This document shows positions 1 through 8,087 of a DNA stretch of 64,000 nt, in pieces. Position 1 is the first letter of the stretch; every line of letters begins with the position of its first letter. The notes under the pieces were generated by a model. The model was not told the origin of the DNA and did not search any database. It saw only the letters and a program-made list of their open reading frames with translations. The DNA is from Streptomyces roseirectus (GTDB taxonomy: Bacteria; Actinomycetota; Actinomycetes; Streptomycetales; Streptomycetaceae): positions 2,828,001 through 2,892,000 of the forward strand of contig NZ_CP060828.1 of assembly GCF_014489635.1 (NCBI RefSeq), in the 5' to 3' direction. Made by a program: the position numbers and the translations under genes.

Positions 1-51
1 GCTCCAGCCTCCGTCGCGGAGGGGGTCCGGCACATCGGGAGAGTTCCGCAT
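1..51 (-). CDS. possible 5' end of a gene running off the left edge
   Basis: An ATG at 51 on the minus strand opens 17 codons that stay open to the edge of the window (peptide begins MRNSPDVPDP). Third codon positions are mostly G or C, which fits Streptomyces coding DNA. There is no convincing Shine-Dalgarno directly upstream. Too little is visible to name a product, and it may not be a gene. Confidence 0.2.
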   Translation of the reverse strand, partial: MRNSPDVPDPLRDGGWS

Positions 52-83
52 CTTGGCGGCGGGCAGGGGGCCTTAGAGACGGG

Positions 84-140
84 ATGAGGGTCCTTAGGGA
101 GCGCCGTAGGTGCCTACGTCGCCCCTCTGAGGACCCTCAT
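84..140 (-). terminator. long stem-loop, probable terminator of the following minus-strand gene
   Basis: The outer arms ATGAGGGTCCT (84-94) and AGGACCCTCAT (130-140) are perfectly complementary. The inner arms CGTAGG (105-110) and CCTACG (113-118) are also perfect, with partly paired DNA between them. The 57-base element lies 12 bases past the stop of the gene ending at 153. A rho-independent terminator is the simplest reading, although no clear T-run follows. Confidence 0.55.
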
Positions 141-152
141 GCCGGTAGTGGT

Positions 153-698
153 TCAGCTCGCGGACGGCAGCCCCAGAAGCGCGTCGCTGTACTTCAGGAC
201 GGCCAGCAGCAGGCCGATCACCCCGAGGGCGACGCCGCCCCACGCGATGGACTTGATCCACGCGGGCTGCGCCGTGCCGGGCGCCCCGAAGGCGGGGCGG
301 ACCAGGACGACGACGGCGGTCACGAGGGCGGTGAGGGCGAAGAGCCCGGCCCACATCGCGCTGGTCTTCCACGCGTCGCCGTACACCTCCTTGACCTGCG
401 TCGCGACACTCGCCGACGACGACGTCCGCAATTGCCCGATCAGCGTCTCGCGCGCGGACGCGACCGTGCCGATCCAACTGCCGCTCAGCGAGACGAAGCC
501 GAGCACGACGGCGACGACGGCCGCCGCGCCCTGGCCGACGAACGAGGGCTCCTTCTCCGCGCCGCCGGCTTCCTCGTCCGCCCCTTCGAGCAGTTCGGCG
601 TCACCGTCGTCCGGAGTGCCGTCCTCGGCCGGCTCCACTTCGGAGATGTCCGCGACGGCTCCTGTGGCGTCGCTGTTCTCTTCTGTCTTCGTTGCCAT
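153..698 (-). CDS. acidic-tailed integral membrane protein, unknown function
   Basis: This 181-residue protein has a Glu/Asp-rich, probably cytoplasmic N-terminus (about residues 1-55). Three hydrophobic segments follow, near residues 60-80, 112-132 and 150-172. I recognise no enzymatic motif and cannot assign a family. The ATG at 698 is chosen because the frame further upstream is Arg/Pro-rich antisense translation of the acetyltransferase gene. It lies 35 bases downstream of the acetyltransferase gene on the same strand and may be its last operon member, followed by the strong hairpin at 84-140. That it is a real gene is clear from its codon use and membrane segments. Confidence 0.75.
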   Translation of the reverse strand: MATKTEENSDATGAVADISEVEPAEDGTPDDGDAELLEGADEEAGGAEKEPSFVGQGAAAVVAVVLGFVSLSGSWIGTVASARETLIGQLRTSSSASVATQVKEVYGDAWKTSAMWAGLFALTALVTAVVVLVRPAFGAPGTAQPAWIKSIAWGGVALGVIGLLLAVLKYSDALLGLPSAS

Positions 699-733
699 GC
701 CCCGCACCGTACGGACGCCGTCTGAGAGGTTCC

Positions 734-1309
734 TTAATGATCGTCGCGGGCGGTACGCGCGCGGAGGGCGTGCCATTCGGGGGCGAGGAGGGACCAGATC
801 TCGATGTCGTGGCGTGTGCCCTTGTGGAGGTGGCTGCCGCGCAGGACGCCGTCGCGCCGCATGCCGAGGCGACGGGCGACGTTGAGGCTGGGGGTGTTGC
901 CGGAGGCGGCGTGCCATTCGACGCGGTGCATGCCGCGTTCGAGGACGGCCCAGTCGATGAGGACGTGCATCGCGCGCGTGATGAGCCCCTTGCCGACGCC
1001 GGCGGGCTCCAGCCAGCAGCCGACCTCGCAGACGCCGGTGGCCGCGTCGAACGTCCGGAAGAGGACGCCGCCGATGAGCTTCCCGTCGGACCAGATGCCG
1101 TGCAGGCTGCCGGAGTCCTCGGTGCGTTTGTCGGCGAACCGCTTGAGCAACGCGCGCGTGGAGTCGACGTCGGTCTCGCGGGAGCCGAAGCCGATGAACT
1201 GGCCTATGTGTTCGCGCCCCCGGTCGAAGTGGGCGAGAAGTTCCTCGGCGTGCCACGTCTCAAGGGGCCTCAGCTCGGCCCCGTCGTCCCCCAGGGACAC
1301 CCCGTACAT
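734..1309 (-). CDS. GNAT family N-acetyltransferase, RimJ/RimL type
   Basis: The 191-residue protein follows the ribosomal-protein/amino-acid acetyltransferase (RimL-like) pattern: an N-terminal LRPLETWHAEEL strand-helix, a central GCWLEPAGVGKGLITRA acetyl-CoA-binding loop, and a C-terminal region (WHAASGNTPSLNVARRLGM) typical of motif B. Such enzymes transfer acetyl from acetyl-CoA to a protein N-terminus, an amino acid or a small amine; the substrate cannot be told from sequence. The ATG at 1309 has a GAGGAG ribosome-binding site six bases upstream, located in the 15-base gap after the MMPL transporter gene, so the two are probably co-transcribed. Confidence 0.88.
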   Translation of the reverse strand: MYGVSLGDDGAELRPLETWHAEELLAHFDRGREHIGQFIGFGSRETDVDSTRALLKRFADKRTEDSGSLHGIWSDGKLIGGVLFRTFDAATGVCEVGCWLEPAGVGKGLITRAMHVLIDWAVLERGMHRVEWHAASGNTPSLNVARRLGMRRDGVLRGSHLHKGTRHDIEIWSLLAPEWHALRARTARDDH

Positions 1310-1324
1310 GTACCGCTCCTCATC

Positions 1325-3496
1325 TCATACGACGATCTTCTCCGGCACCCTCTCACGCGTCCGCCCCTCGATGCTCACCCGAGGCAGCACCCGCCCCAGC
1401 CACCCCGGCAGCCACCAGTTCGCGCCGCCGAGCAGGTGCATCAGCGCCGGCACGAGCAGTGTCCGCAGGACGAACGCGTCCAGGGCGACGGCCGCCGCGA
1501 GGGCGATGCCGAACATGGCGATCACCCGGTCCCCGCTGAGCACGAACGCGAGGAACACCGAGATCATGATGACGGCCGCCGAGTTGATGACCCGGCTGGT
1601 CTCGGCGAGCCCCACGCGCACCGCGCGCCGGTTGTCGCCGGTCTCCAGCCACTCCTCGTACATGCGGCTGACCAGGAACACCTGGTAGTCCATCGAGAGC
1701 CCGAACAGCACGGACACGAGGATCACCGGCAGGAACGGCTCGATCGGCCCGGCCCGCCCGAGCCCCAGCGGCTCGCTCCCCCACCCCCACTGGAACACGG
1801 CGACGACGACCCCGAAGGCGCCCGCGACGGCCGCGAGGTTCATCGCGGCGGCCTTGAGGGGTATCCCGACCGACCGGAACGCGAGGAGCAGCAGCACGCA
1901 CCCGAGCCCGATCACGACCCCGACGAACAGCGGCAGTTTCCCGACTACGACGTCCGCGAAGTCGTCGTACCCGGCGGTCACCCCGCCGACCGTCACGTCC
2001 AGCGAGGTCCCCGCGTGCGCGCGCGGCAGCACCTCGCCGCGCAGCCGCTCGACGAGTTCGCTGGTGCGCCGGGACTGCGGCGCGGAGTCGGGGACGACGG
2101 TGAGGTAGGCGACGTCCCCGCGCGCGTCGAACGTCACCGGGGTCACCGACGCGACGCCCGGCGTCGTCCGCAGCACGGTGTCGAGGCTGTCGAGCGCGAG
2201 CCGGTCCTCGGCGCCGGAGACGGGTGTGACGAGCGTCAGGGGGCCGTTGACGCCGGGGCCGAAGCCGGCGGCGAGGAGGTCGTACGCCTGCCGGGTGGTG
2301 CTGGCGCGCGGGTCGTTGCCCTGGTCGGAGGTGCCCAGGCGCAGGGCGAAGGTGGGCAGGGCGAGGACGGTGACGAGGGCCAGAGCGAGCGTGCCGAGGA
2401 GGCGGGGGTGGCGTTCGACGAACGCGGACCAGCGGGCGGCGAGTCCTGTGGGCAGTTCCGGCGCGGGGCCGTGTTCGGTGAGCCGTCGTCGCTCCCGGCC
2501 GCTCAGCGCGCGCGTGCCGATGTACGACAGCAGCGCGGGCAGCAGGGTGACGGCCGCGGCGACGGTGAGGACGACCGTCAGGGACGCGGCGATCGCGACG
2601 CCGTCGAGGAAGCTCAGGCGCAGGATCAGCATCCCGAGGAGGGCGATGCACACGGTGGCGCCCGCGAAGACGACGGCCCGCCCGGTCGTCGTGACGGCCT
2701 CGGTGGCGGCGTCCGTGACCGTCAGGCCGCGTTTGAGTCCGCGCCGGTGGCGGGTGACGACGAACAGGGCGTAGTCGATGCCCACTCCGAGGCCGACGAG
2801 CATCCCGAGCATCGGCGCGAAGTCGGCGACGGTCATCGCGTGCCCGAGGAGCACGGTCGCGCCGTACGCGGTGCCGACGCTGACGAGGGCGGTCGCGATC
2901 GGCAGGAGGGAGGCGGCGAGGGAGCCGAAGGCGAGGAAGAGGACGACCGCCGCGACGACGACGCCCACGGCCTCGGCGAGGTGCCCGCCGGAGGGCTCCG
3001 CGAGGGCGACCGCGCTGCCGCCGAGCGCGACCTGGAGGCCGTCGCCCTCGGCGGCCTTCGCGGTCGTCACGAGGGCCCGCGCCTCCCGCGTCGAGACGTC
3101 CCGCGCGGGGGCGTCGAAGGTGACGGTCGCGTAGGCGGTGTGCGCGTCCCGGCTGACCTGGCGTTCGCCGACCGAGGCGATGCCGGGGAGGGCGGCGATC
3201 CGGTCGAGGGTCGCGGTCATGGTCTGTTCGACGGCGGCGTCCCGCACGGACCCCTTCACGTGCCAGACGACGGTGTCGGTGTCCCCGCCGAGCTTCGGGA
3301 AGCCCCGCTCCAGGAGGGCGGCGGCGCGGCCCGACTCGGTGCCGGGTATCTCGTAGTCGTTGGAGTACGCCGGGCCCATGACGGCCGCCGCCGCGCTCAC
3401 CCCGGCGAGGGTGCACAGCCACAGCAGGACGGTGAGAAGGCGGTGCTGGACACACCAACGAGCGAGCGCTGCCACGAAACGTGCTCCCGGACGCAT
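1325..3496 (-). CDS. MMPL/RND-family transporter
   Basis: This 723-residue protein has the duplicated MMPL architecture. Each half has one N-terminal transmembrane helix, a large extracytoplasmic domain (about residues 45-160 and 385-510) and a block of five helices. The first block carries MLVGLGVGIDYALFVVTRHR and the second the matching LFGLSMDYQVFLVSRMYEEW, the conserved GxxxDY proton-relay motif of this superfamily. Actinobacterial members export lipids, glycolipids or antibiotics using proton-motive force, and the substrate here is unknown. The ATG at 3496 is preferred to a TTG two codons upstream; no clear ribosome-binding site is seen. It is followed closely by the acetyltransferase gene. 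Confidence 0.9.
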   Translation of the reverse strand: MRPGARFVAALARWCVQHRLLTVLLWLCTLAGVSAAAAVMGPAYSNDYEIPGTESGRAAALLERGFPKLGGDTDTVVWHVKGSVRDAAVEQTMTATLDRIAALPGIASVGERQVSRDAHTAYATVTFDAPARDVSTREARALVTTAKAAEGDGLQVALGGSAVALAEPSGGHLAEAVGVVVAAVVLFLAFGSLAASLLPIATALVSVGTAYGATVLLGHAMTVADFAPMLGMLVGLGVGIDYALFVVTRHRRGLKRGLTVTDAATEAVTTTGRAVVFAGATVCIALLGMLILRLSFLDGVAIAASLTVVLTVAAAVTLLPALLSYIGTRALSGRERRRLTEHGPAPELPTGLAARWSAFVERHPRLLGTLALALVTVLALPTFALRLGTSDQGNDPRASTTRQAYDLLAAGFGPGVNGPLTLVTPVSGAEDRLALDSLDTVLRTTPGVASVTPVTFDARGDVAYLTVVPDSAPQSRRTSELVERLRGEVLPRAHAGTSLDVTVGGVTAGYDDFADVVVGKLPLFVGVVIGLGCVLLLLAFRSVGIPLKAAAMNLAAVAGAFGVVVAVFQWGWGSEPLGLGRAGPIEPFLPVILVSVLFGLSMDYQVFLVSRMYEEWLETGDNRRAVRVGLAETSRVINSAAVIMISVFLAFVLSGDRVIAMFGIALAAAVALDAFVLRTLLVPALMHLLGGANWWLPGWLGRVLPRVSIEGRTRERVPEKIVV

Positions 3497-3657
3497 GAGC
3501 AAGAGAAGACGCGTGAGCGACTTCTGTCACTCTTCGAGCACTCTTTCAGGGGAAGATGATCGTTTGCCCTGTTCGTGGGGTTACTCACGGAAATGCAAGC
3601 CAGATCACAGGACAATAACAACGTCTCTGTCAGCTGGTCGGCCTGGCCCGGCTTGGT

Positions 3658-3987
3658 CTAGTCGGTCTGGTCCCCGAAGGCCATCACCATGACACCGAGG
3701 ATCAGCAGCCACAGGGCGCGCCGGGTGTGGCCGCGCGAGCCGAGGAACGCGGCGAACGCGCAGACCGCGGCGCCGGTCGCGAACGCCGCGGGGACGAGGG
3801 CCGAGGAGGGGCCGCCCAGCCGCATGAGGGCGGCGGCGAGACCGGCGAGGGCGAGCAGGGCGCCGGTGCCGGTCGCCGTCCAGCGGGCCCGGCGCGCGTC
3901 CTCGGCGGGGTCCGTGTCGTCGTCGTAGGCGTCCATGGGAGGGTGCGCGGTCACGTCGGCTGTCTCGTCCCGGGTGTCGGTCCTCAT
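3658..3987 (-). CDS. small two-to-three-helix membrane protein, unknown function
   Basis: The 109-residue product has a hydrophilic, acidic N-terminus (about 35 residues, DAYDDDTDPAEDARR) followed by three short hydrophobic segments, near residues 38-55, 62-82 and 88-105, so it is probably a membrane protein. No enzymatic motif is visible. It stands alone between the gatB terminator region and the MMPL gene on the same strand, with about 160 bases of non-coding DNA on either side. Codon use is typical of the region. Its function is not recognised. Confidence 0.7.
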   Translation of the reverse strand: MRTDTRDETADVTAHPPMDAYDDDTDPAEDARRARWTATGTGALLALAGLAAALMRLGGPSSALVPAAFATGAAVCAFAAFLGSRGHTRRALWLLILGVMVMAFGDQTD

Positions 3988-4089
3988 GGCGCGCGAGCGT
4001 AGCGCGTCATGTTGAGAGCGGTTCGGTGAGGAGTACGGCCCCGCTGCCCCGGATCACTCAACGCGGAATCTCAACGCGGGAAAGCGGGA

Positions 4090-4123
4090 AAGGGGGCCGG
4101 CGCGTCGCGGCGCCAACCCCCTT
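4090..4123 (-). terminator. rho-independent-type terminator of the gatCAB operon
   Basis: A 14-base-pair stem (4090-4103 with 4110-4123, including two G-U pairs when read on the minus strand) encloses a six-base loop and ends with TT then CCC on the transcript. It begins 22 bases past the gatB stop codon. Confidence 0.7.
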
Positions 4124-4144
4124 CGGGACTTCAGGACGTGAGGG

Positions 4145-5659
4145 TCAGCCCTCCGTCACACCCAGCTGCGCCAGGATCAGCTCCTTGACGCGTGCCGCGT
4201 CCGCCTGGCCCCGCGTCGCCTTCATGACGGCGCCGACCAGCGCGCCGGCCGCCGCGACCTTGCCGCCGCGGATCTTGTCGGCGATGCCGGGGTTGCCGGC
4301 GATGGCGTCCTCGACGGCCTTGGTGAGGGCGCCGTCGTCCGAGACGACCTTCAGGCCCCGCTTGTCGACGACCTCGTCCGGGGTGCCTTCGCCCGCGAGG
4401 ACGCCTTCGATGACCTGGCGGGCCAACTTGTCGTTCAGGTCACCCTTGGCGACGAGTTCGGAGACCCGGGCGACCTGCGCCGGGGTGATCGCCAGCTCGT
4501 CCAGGGAGACCTGGGCCTCGTTGGCGCTGCGCGCGAGTTCGCCCATCCACCACTTGCGGGCGGAGGCCGCGTCGGCGCCGGCGTCGATCGTCGCGACAAT
4601 CGGGTCCAGCGCGCCCGCGTTGAGGATCGCCTGCATGTCGGTGGCGGAGATGCCCCACTCGTCGAGCAGCCGGTTGCGGCGGGCCAGCGGCAACTCCGGG
4701 AGCCCGGCGCGCAGTTCCTCGACCCACTCGCGGGACGGGGCGACCGGCACGAGGTCGGGCTCCGGGAAGTACCGGTAGTCCTCGGCCTCCTCCTTCACGC
4801 GGCCCGAGGTCGTCGACCCGGTGTCCTCGTGGAAGTGGCGGGTCTCCTGGACGATCGTGCCGCCGCCGTTCAGGACGGCCGCGTGCCGCATGATCTCGAA
4901 GCGGGCCGCGCGCTCGACGGACCGCAGCGAGTTGACGTTCTTCGTCTCGCTGCGGGTGCCGAACTTCTCCCGGCCGTGCGGGCGCAGCGACAGGTTGACG
5001 TCGCAGCGCATCTGGCCCATCTCCATGCGGGCCTCGGAGACGCCGAGCGCCTTGATCAGCTCGCGCAGCTCACGGACGTAGGCGCGGGCGACCTCGGGGG
5101 CACGCTCGCCGGCGCCCTCGATCGGCTTGGTGACGATCTCGATGAGCGGGATGCCGGCCCGGTTGTAGTCGAGCAGGGAGTGGGACGCGCCGTGGATCCG
5201 GCCGGTGGCGCCGCCGACGTGCGTCGACTTGCCGGTGTCCTCCTCCATGTGGGCGCGCTCGATCTGCACGCGGAAGGTCTCGCCGTCCTCCAGTTGGACG
5301 TCCAGATAGCCGTTGAAGGCGATCGGCTCGTCGTACTGGGAGGTCTGGAAGTTCTTCGGCATGTCCGGATAGAAGTAGTTCTTCCGGGCGAAGCGGCACC
5401 ACTCGGCGATCTCGCAGTTCAGCGCGAGGCCGATCTTGATCGCGGACTCGACGCCGGTCGCGTTGACGACGGGCAGCGCACCGGGCAGGCCGAGGCAGAC
5501 CGGGCAGGTCTGGGTGTTCGCGTCCTGCCCGAGGGCGGTCGAACAGCCGCAGAACATCTTGGTCTTGGTGCCGAGTTCGACATGGACCTCAAGGCCCATG
5601 ACGGGGTCGTACGACGCGAGAGCGTCCTCGTACGACACCAGGTCGGTCGTGGTGGTCAC
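4145..5659 (-). CDS. gatB: aspartyl/glutamyl-tRNA(Asn/Gln) amidotransferase subunit B
   Basis: GatB binds misacylated Glu-tRNA(Gln) or Asp-tRNA(Asn), activates the acyl group with ATP and completes transamidation with ammonia supplied by GatA. The 504-residue length is standard. The catalytic cradle is visible from residue 18 ([37 protein letters not shown]), including the cysteine pairs that bind zinc and the [18 protein letters not shown] signature. The C-terminal helical and YqeY-like tail (about residues 360-504) contacts tRNA. The GTG at 5659 has GAGAGGGAAG upstream. It is the last gene of gatC-gatA-small protein-gatB, with 16 bases separating it from the small gene. Confidence 0.97.
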   Translation of the reverse strand: MTTTTDLVSYEDALASYDPVMGLEVHVELGTKTKMFCGCSTALGQDANTQTCPVCLGLPGALPVVNATGVESAIKIGLALNCEIAEWCRFARKNYFYPDMPKNFQTSQYDEPIAFNGYLDVQLEDGETFRVQIERAHMEEDTGKSTHVGGATGRIHGASHSLLDYNRAGIPLIEIVTKPIEGAGERAPEVARAYVRELRELIKALGVSEARMEMGQMRCDVNLSLRPHGREKFGTRSETKNVNSLRSVERAARFEIMRHAAVLNGGGTIVQETRHFHEDTGSTTSGRVKEEAEDYRYFPEPDLVPVAPSREWVEELRAGLPELPLARRNRLLDEWGISATDMQAILNAGALDPIVATIDAGADAASARKWWMGELARSANEAQVSLDELAITPAQVARVSELVAKGDLNDKLARQVIEGVLAGEGTPDEVVDKRGLKVVSDDGALTKAVEDAIAGNPGIADKIRGGKVAAAGALVGAVMKATRGQADAARVKELILAQLGVTEG

Positions 5660-5675
5660 GGTGAAAACTTCCCTC

Positions 5676-5918
5676 TCAGCCCAGCAGGACGTCGTCGTCG
5701 CCCAGCCGCTTCAGCTCGCGGTACAGGATGGCGAGGCCGGTGACGATCGCGACCGCGGAGACGGTGGCGTCGATCAGGCGCAGGGTGTCCTGCTCGGCGC
5801 GGGCCTTCTTGATCTGCTTGGCGACACCGAACGCGCCGAACGCGGTGGTGGCGATGGACACGTACGTACCGGACTTGGACTTCTTGAAGCCCTTGGCCTT
5901 CGACAGTGCGTTGCTCAC
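5676..5918 (-). CDS. 80-residue membrane-anchored protein embedded in the gat operon
   Basis: The GTG at 5918 overlaps the gatA stop codon by four bases (GTGA), so translation is probably coupled to gatA; a GGAGGAGG Shine-Dalgarno lies about ten bases upstream inside gatA. The product is very basic at the N-terminus ([18 protein letters not shown]), has a hydrophobic stretch around residues 19-31, a charged linker ([14 protein letters not shown]) and a second hydrophobic helix at about 49-65, and ends acidic. I do not recognise the family. Its position between gatA and gatB suggests co-expression with tRNA transamidation but does not show a role in it. Confidence 0.8.
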   Translation of the reverse strand: MSNALSKAKGFKKSKSGTYVSIATTAFGAFGVAKQIKKARAEQDTLRLIDATVSAVAIVTGLAILYRELKRLGDDDVLLG

Positions 5919-7408
5919 AGCGACGGAGCCTCCTCCAGGAGCGGGTGACCCCACTTTTCCACGAAGGCGGCCTCGACGGCGGCCCCGACCTTGTAAAGCC
6001 GGTCGTCCTTGAGGGCCGGCGCGATGATCTGGAGCCCGACCGGCAGCCCGTCCTCCGGCGCGAGACCGCACGGCAGGGACATCGCCGCGTTGCCCGCGAG
6101 GTTGGTCGGGATGGTGCACAGGTCGGCCAGGTACATCGCCATCGGGTCGTCGGCGCGCTCGCCGATCGCGAAGGCGGTGGTCGGCGTGGTCGGCGAGACG
6201 ATGACGTCGACCTGCTCGAACGCCTTCTCGAAGTCCCGCGTGATGAGCGTGCGGACCTTCTGGGCGCTGCCGTAGTAGGCGTCGTAGTAGCCGCTGCTCA
6301 GCGCGTACGTGCCGAGGATGATCCGGCGCTTCACCTCGGGGCCGAAGCCGTCGGCGCGGGTGATCGACGTGACCTCCTCCGCCGAGTGCGTGCCGTCGTC
6401 GCCGGTCCGCCGGCCGTAGCGCAGGCCGTCGAAGCGGGCCAGGTTGGAGGAGCACTCGGACGGCGCGATCAGGTAGTACGCCGACAGCGCGAGGTCGAAG
6501 CTCGGGCAGTCCAGCTCGACGATCTCGGCGCCCAGCTCCTTCAGGAGCTGCACGGACTCGTCGAAGCGCTGGACGACGCCGGCCTGGTAGCCCTCGCCGC
6601 GGAACTGCTTGACGACGCCGACACGCATCCCGGCGACGCTGCCGTTGCGGGCCGCCTCGACGACCGGCGGGACGGGGGCGTCGATCGACGTCGAGTCCAT
6701 CGGGTCGTGGCCGGCGATGACCTCGTGCAGCAGCGCCGCGTCCAGGACCGTGCGCGCGCAGGGGCCGCCCTGGTCGAGGGAGCTGGAGAACGCGACCATG
6801 CCGTAGCGGGACACGGCCCCGTACGTCGGCTTCACGCCGACCGTGCCGGTGACGGCGGCGGGCTGGCGGATCGAGCCGCCGGTGTCCGTGCCGATCGCGA
6901 GGGGCGCCATGTGCGCGGCGAGCGCGGCGGACGAGCCGCCGCCGGAGCCGCCGGGGATCTTCGTCAGGTCCCAGGGGTTGCCGGTCGGGCCGTACGCGCT
7001 GTTCTCGGTGGAGGACCCCATGGCGAACTCGTCCATGTTGGTCTTGCCGAGGATGACGACGTCGGCGGCCTTCAGGCGCTTGGTGAGCGTCGCGTCGTAG
7101 GGCGGGATCCAGCCCTCGAGGATCTTCGAGCCGACCGTCGTGGGGATGCCCTCGGTCGTGAAGATGTCCTTCAGCGCGAGGGGGACGCCCGCGAGGGGGC
7201 CCAGCTTCTCGCCGTTCGCCCGCTTCTCGTCGACGGCGCGCGCCTGCTTGAGCGCGCCCTCGCGGTCGACGTGCAGGAAGGCGTGCACCTTCTCGTCGAC
7301 GGCCTCGATGCGGGCCAGGTGGGCCTCGGTGACCTGTACGGCGGTGAGTTCGCCGGACGCGATCTTCTCCGCCGTCTCGGCGGCCGTGAGCTTGATGATG
7401 TCCGTCAC
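5915..7408 (-). CDS. gatA: aspartyl/glutamyl-tRNA(Asn/Gln) amidotransferase subunit A
   Basis: GatA is the glutaminase subunit of the GatCAB complex and releases ammonia from glutamine for GatB. The 497-residue protein is full length and carries the amidase-signature Ser-cisSer-Lys triad. The Lys is in LALKDIF near residue 80, the Gly/Ser-rich loop [14 protein letters not shown] near 153-166 supplies the cis-Ser, and the nucleophilic Ser lies in [12 protein letters not shown] near 179. The GTG at 7408 lies three bases beyond the TAA of gatC. Its own stop overlaps the start of the 80-residue gene. Streptomycetes use this indirect route for Gln- and/or Asn-tRNA, so the operon should be essential. 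Confidence 0.97.
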   Translation of the reverse strand: MTDIIKLTAAETAEKIASGELTAVQVTEAHLARIEAVDEKVHAFLHVDREGALKQARAVDEKRANGEKLGPLAGVPLALKDIFTTEGIPTTVGSKILEGWIPPYDATLTKRLKAADVVILGKTNMDEFAMGSSTENSAYGPTGNPWDLTKIPGGSGGGSSAALAAHMAPLAIGTDTGGSIRQPAAVTGTVGVKPTYGAVSRYGMVAFSSSLDQGGPCARTVLDAALLHEVIAGHDPMDSTSIDAPVPPVVEAARNGSVAGMRVGVVKQFRGEGYQAGVVQRFDESVQLLKELGAEIVELDCPSFDLALSAYYLIAPSECSSNLARFDGLRYGRRTGDDGTHSAEEVTSITRADGFGPEVKRRIILGTYALSSGYYDAYYGSAQKVRTLITRDFEKAFEQVDVIVSPTTPTTAFAIGERADDPMAMYLADLCTIPTNLAGNAAMSLPCGLAPEDGLPVGLQIIAPALKDDRLYKVGAAVEAAFVEKWGHPLLEEAPSL

Positions 7409-7411
7409 TGT

Positions 7412-7708
7412 TTAGTCCTCCCCCAGGATCTGCGGCACCTTGAAACGCTGCTGCTCCTGGGCCGGGGCGCCGGAGAGCGCCTGCACGGGGGTGAGCGAGG
7501 GACGGACCTCGTCCGCCCGCATGACGTTCGTCAGCGGCAGCGGGTGTGAGGTCGGGGGTACGTCTTGATCCGCGACCTCACTGACGCGGGCGACCGCGCC
7601 GATGATGTCGTCCAGCTGTCCCGCGAAGTGATCCAACTCTTCGCTCTCCAGCTCCAGACGCGCCAGCCGGGCGAGGTGGGCGACCTCCTCGCGCGTAATG
7701 CCAGGCAT
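7412..7708 (-). CDS. gatC: aspartyl/glutamyl-tRNA(Asn/Gln) amidotransferase subunit C
   Basis: The 98-residue GatC begins [20 protein letters not shown], the typical N-terminal helix of this subunit, and has the [14 protein letters not shown] segment that wraps the GatA-GatB interface. It stabilises GatA and is required for assembly of the complex. It is the first gene of the operon, so the promoter should lie in 7709-7860. The ATG at 7708 is the family start; a possible weak ribosome-binding site (AGAGGAACGCTGC) precedes it. Confidence 0.95.
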   Translation of the reverse strand: MPGITREEVAHLARLARLELESEELDHFAGQLDDIIGAVARVSEVADQDVPPTSHPLPLTNVMRADEVRPSLTPVQALSGAPAQEQQRFKVPQILGED

Positions 7709-8087
7709 GCAGCGTTCCTCTGGGGTGAGTGTGTGTGGTTTGGGGCCAATCCTAGGGGGCGGGGGTGGGTGGGCGGTAAACGGTTATGGCGGGGCCGGGC
7801 GGTCGGGCTTTGGTTGCCCTCGGTTCCGCTGCGGGGGGCGTTGTGGATTTTTGAGCATTAAGGGGCAGGTGGGGGGTCAGTCGGAATTCGAACCGGCACC
7901 AGCTACCGTCCCGGCGGGCGCGCCAGCGCACGTTGGGACGGCCACCGGCATCAGCCACCCACCCTGGCGGGCGCGCAGCGCCCGTTCCAGGGGCGCGGGG
8001 AACTGCGCGACCAGCCACAACGGCGCAGCACCGCCATCGCACAGCACCCGGCAGGACGCACGAACTGTCCACGCACCCGCAGACGCG
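7709..8087. other. intergenic region upstream of gatC
   Basis: The 379 bases hold no gene I can support. The part next to gatC is G/T-rich and should contain the operon promoter, though I cannot point to good -35 and -10 hexamers. The part next to the rmdB stop carries the Streptomyces repeat noted separately. Confidence 0.6.
7960..8032 (+). repeat. Streptomyces dispersed intergenic repeat (GGGGAACTGCGCGACCAGCC type)
   Basis: The segment contains a short inverted repeat around GGCGGGCGCGCAGCGCCCG, followed by AGGGGCGCGGGGAAC and TGCGCGACCAGCCACAAC. From memory this core recurs in intergenic regions of many Streptomyces genomes. It lies just past the 3' end of rmdB. A related element of opposite orientation is at 29909-29986. 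Confidence 0.55.

Noticed and set aside
1325..3496. Mycolic-acid exporter MmpL3 assignment for the MMPL protein
   Set aside because: Streptomycetes lack mycolic acids and the protein lacks the long C-terminal region of MmpL3; only the family can be stated.
692..3559. Long plus-strand open frame of 955 codons opposite the MMPL and acetyltransferase genes
   Set aside because: It is Gly/Arg/Asp-rich antisense translation caused by high third-position GC; the minus-strand genes have clear family motifs.
7870..7910. tRNA-like T arm (GGTTCGAATTCC on the minus strand)
   Set aside because: The T-loop wording is present but the flanking stem does not pair and no anticodon or D arm precedes it.
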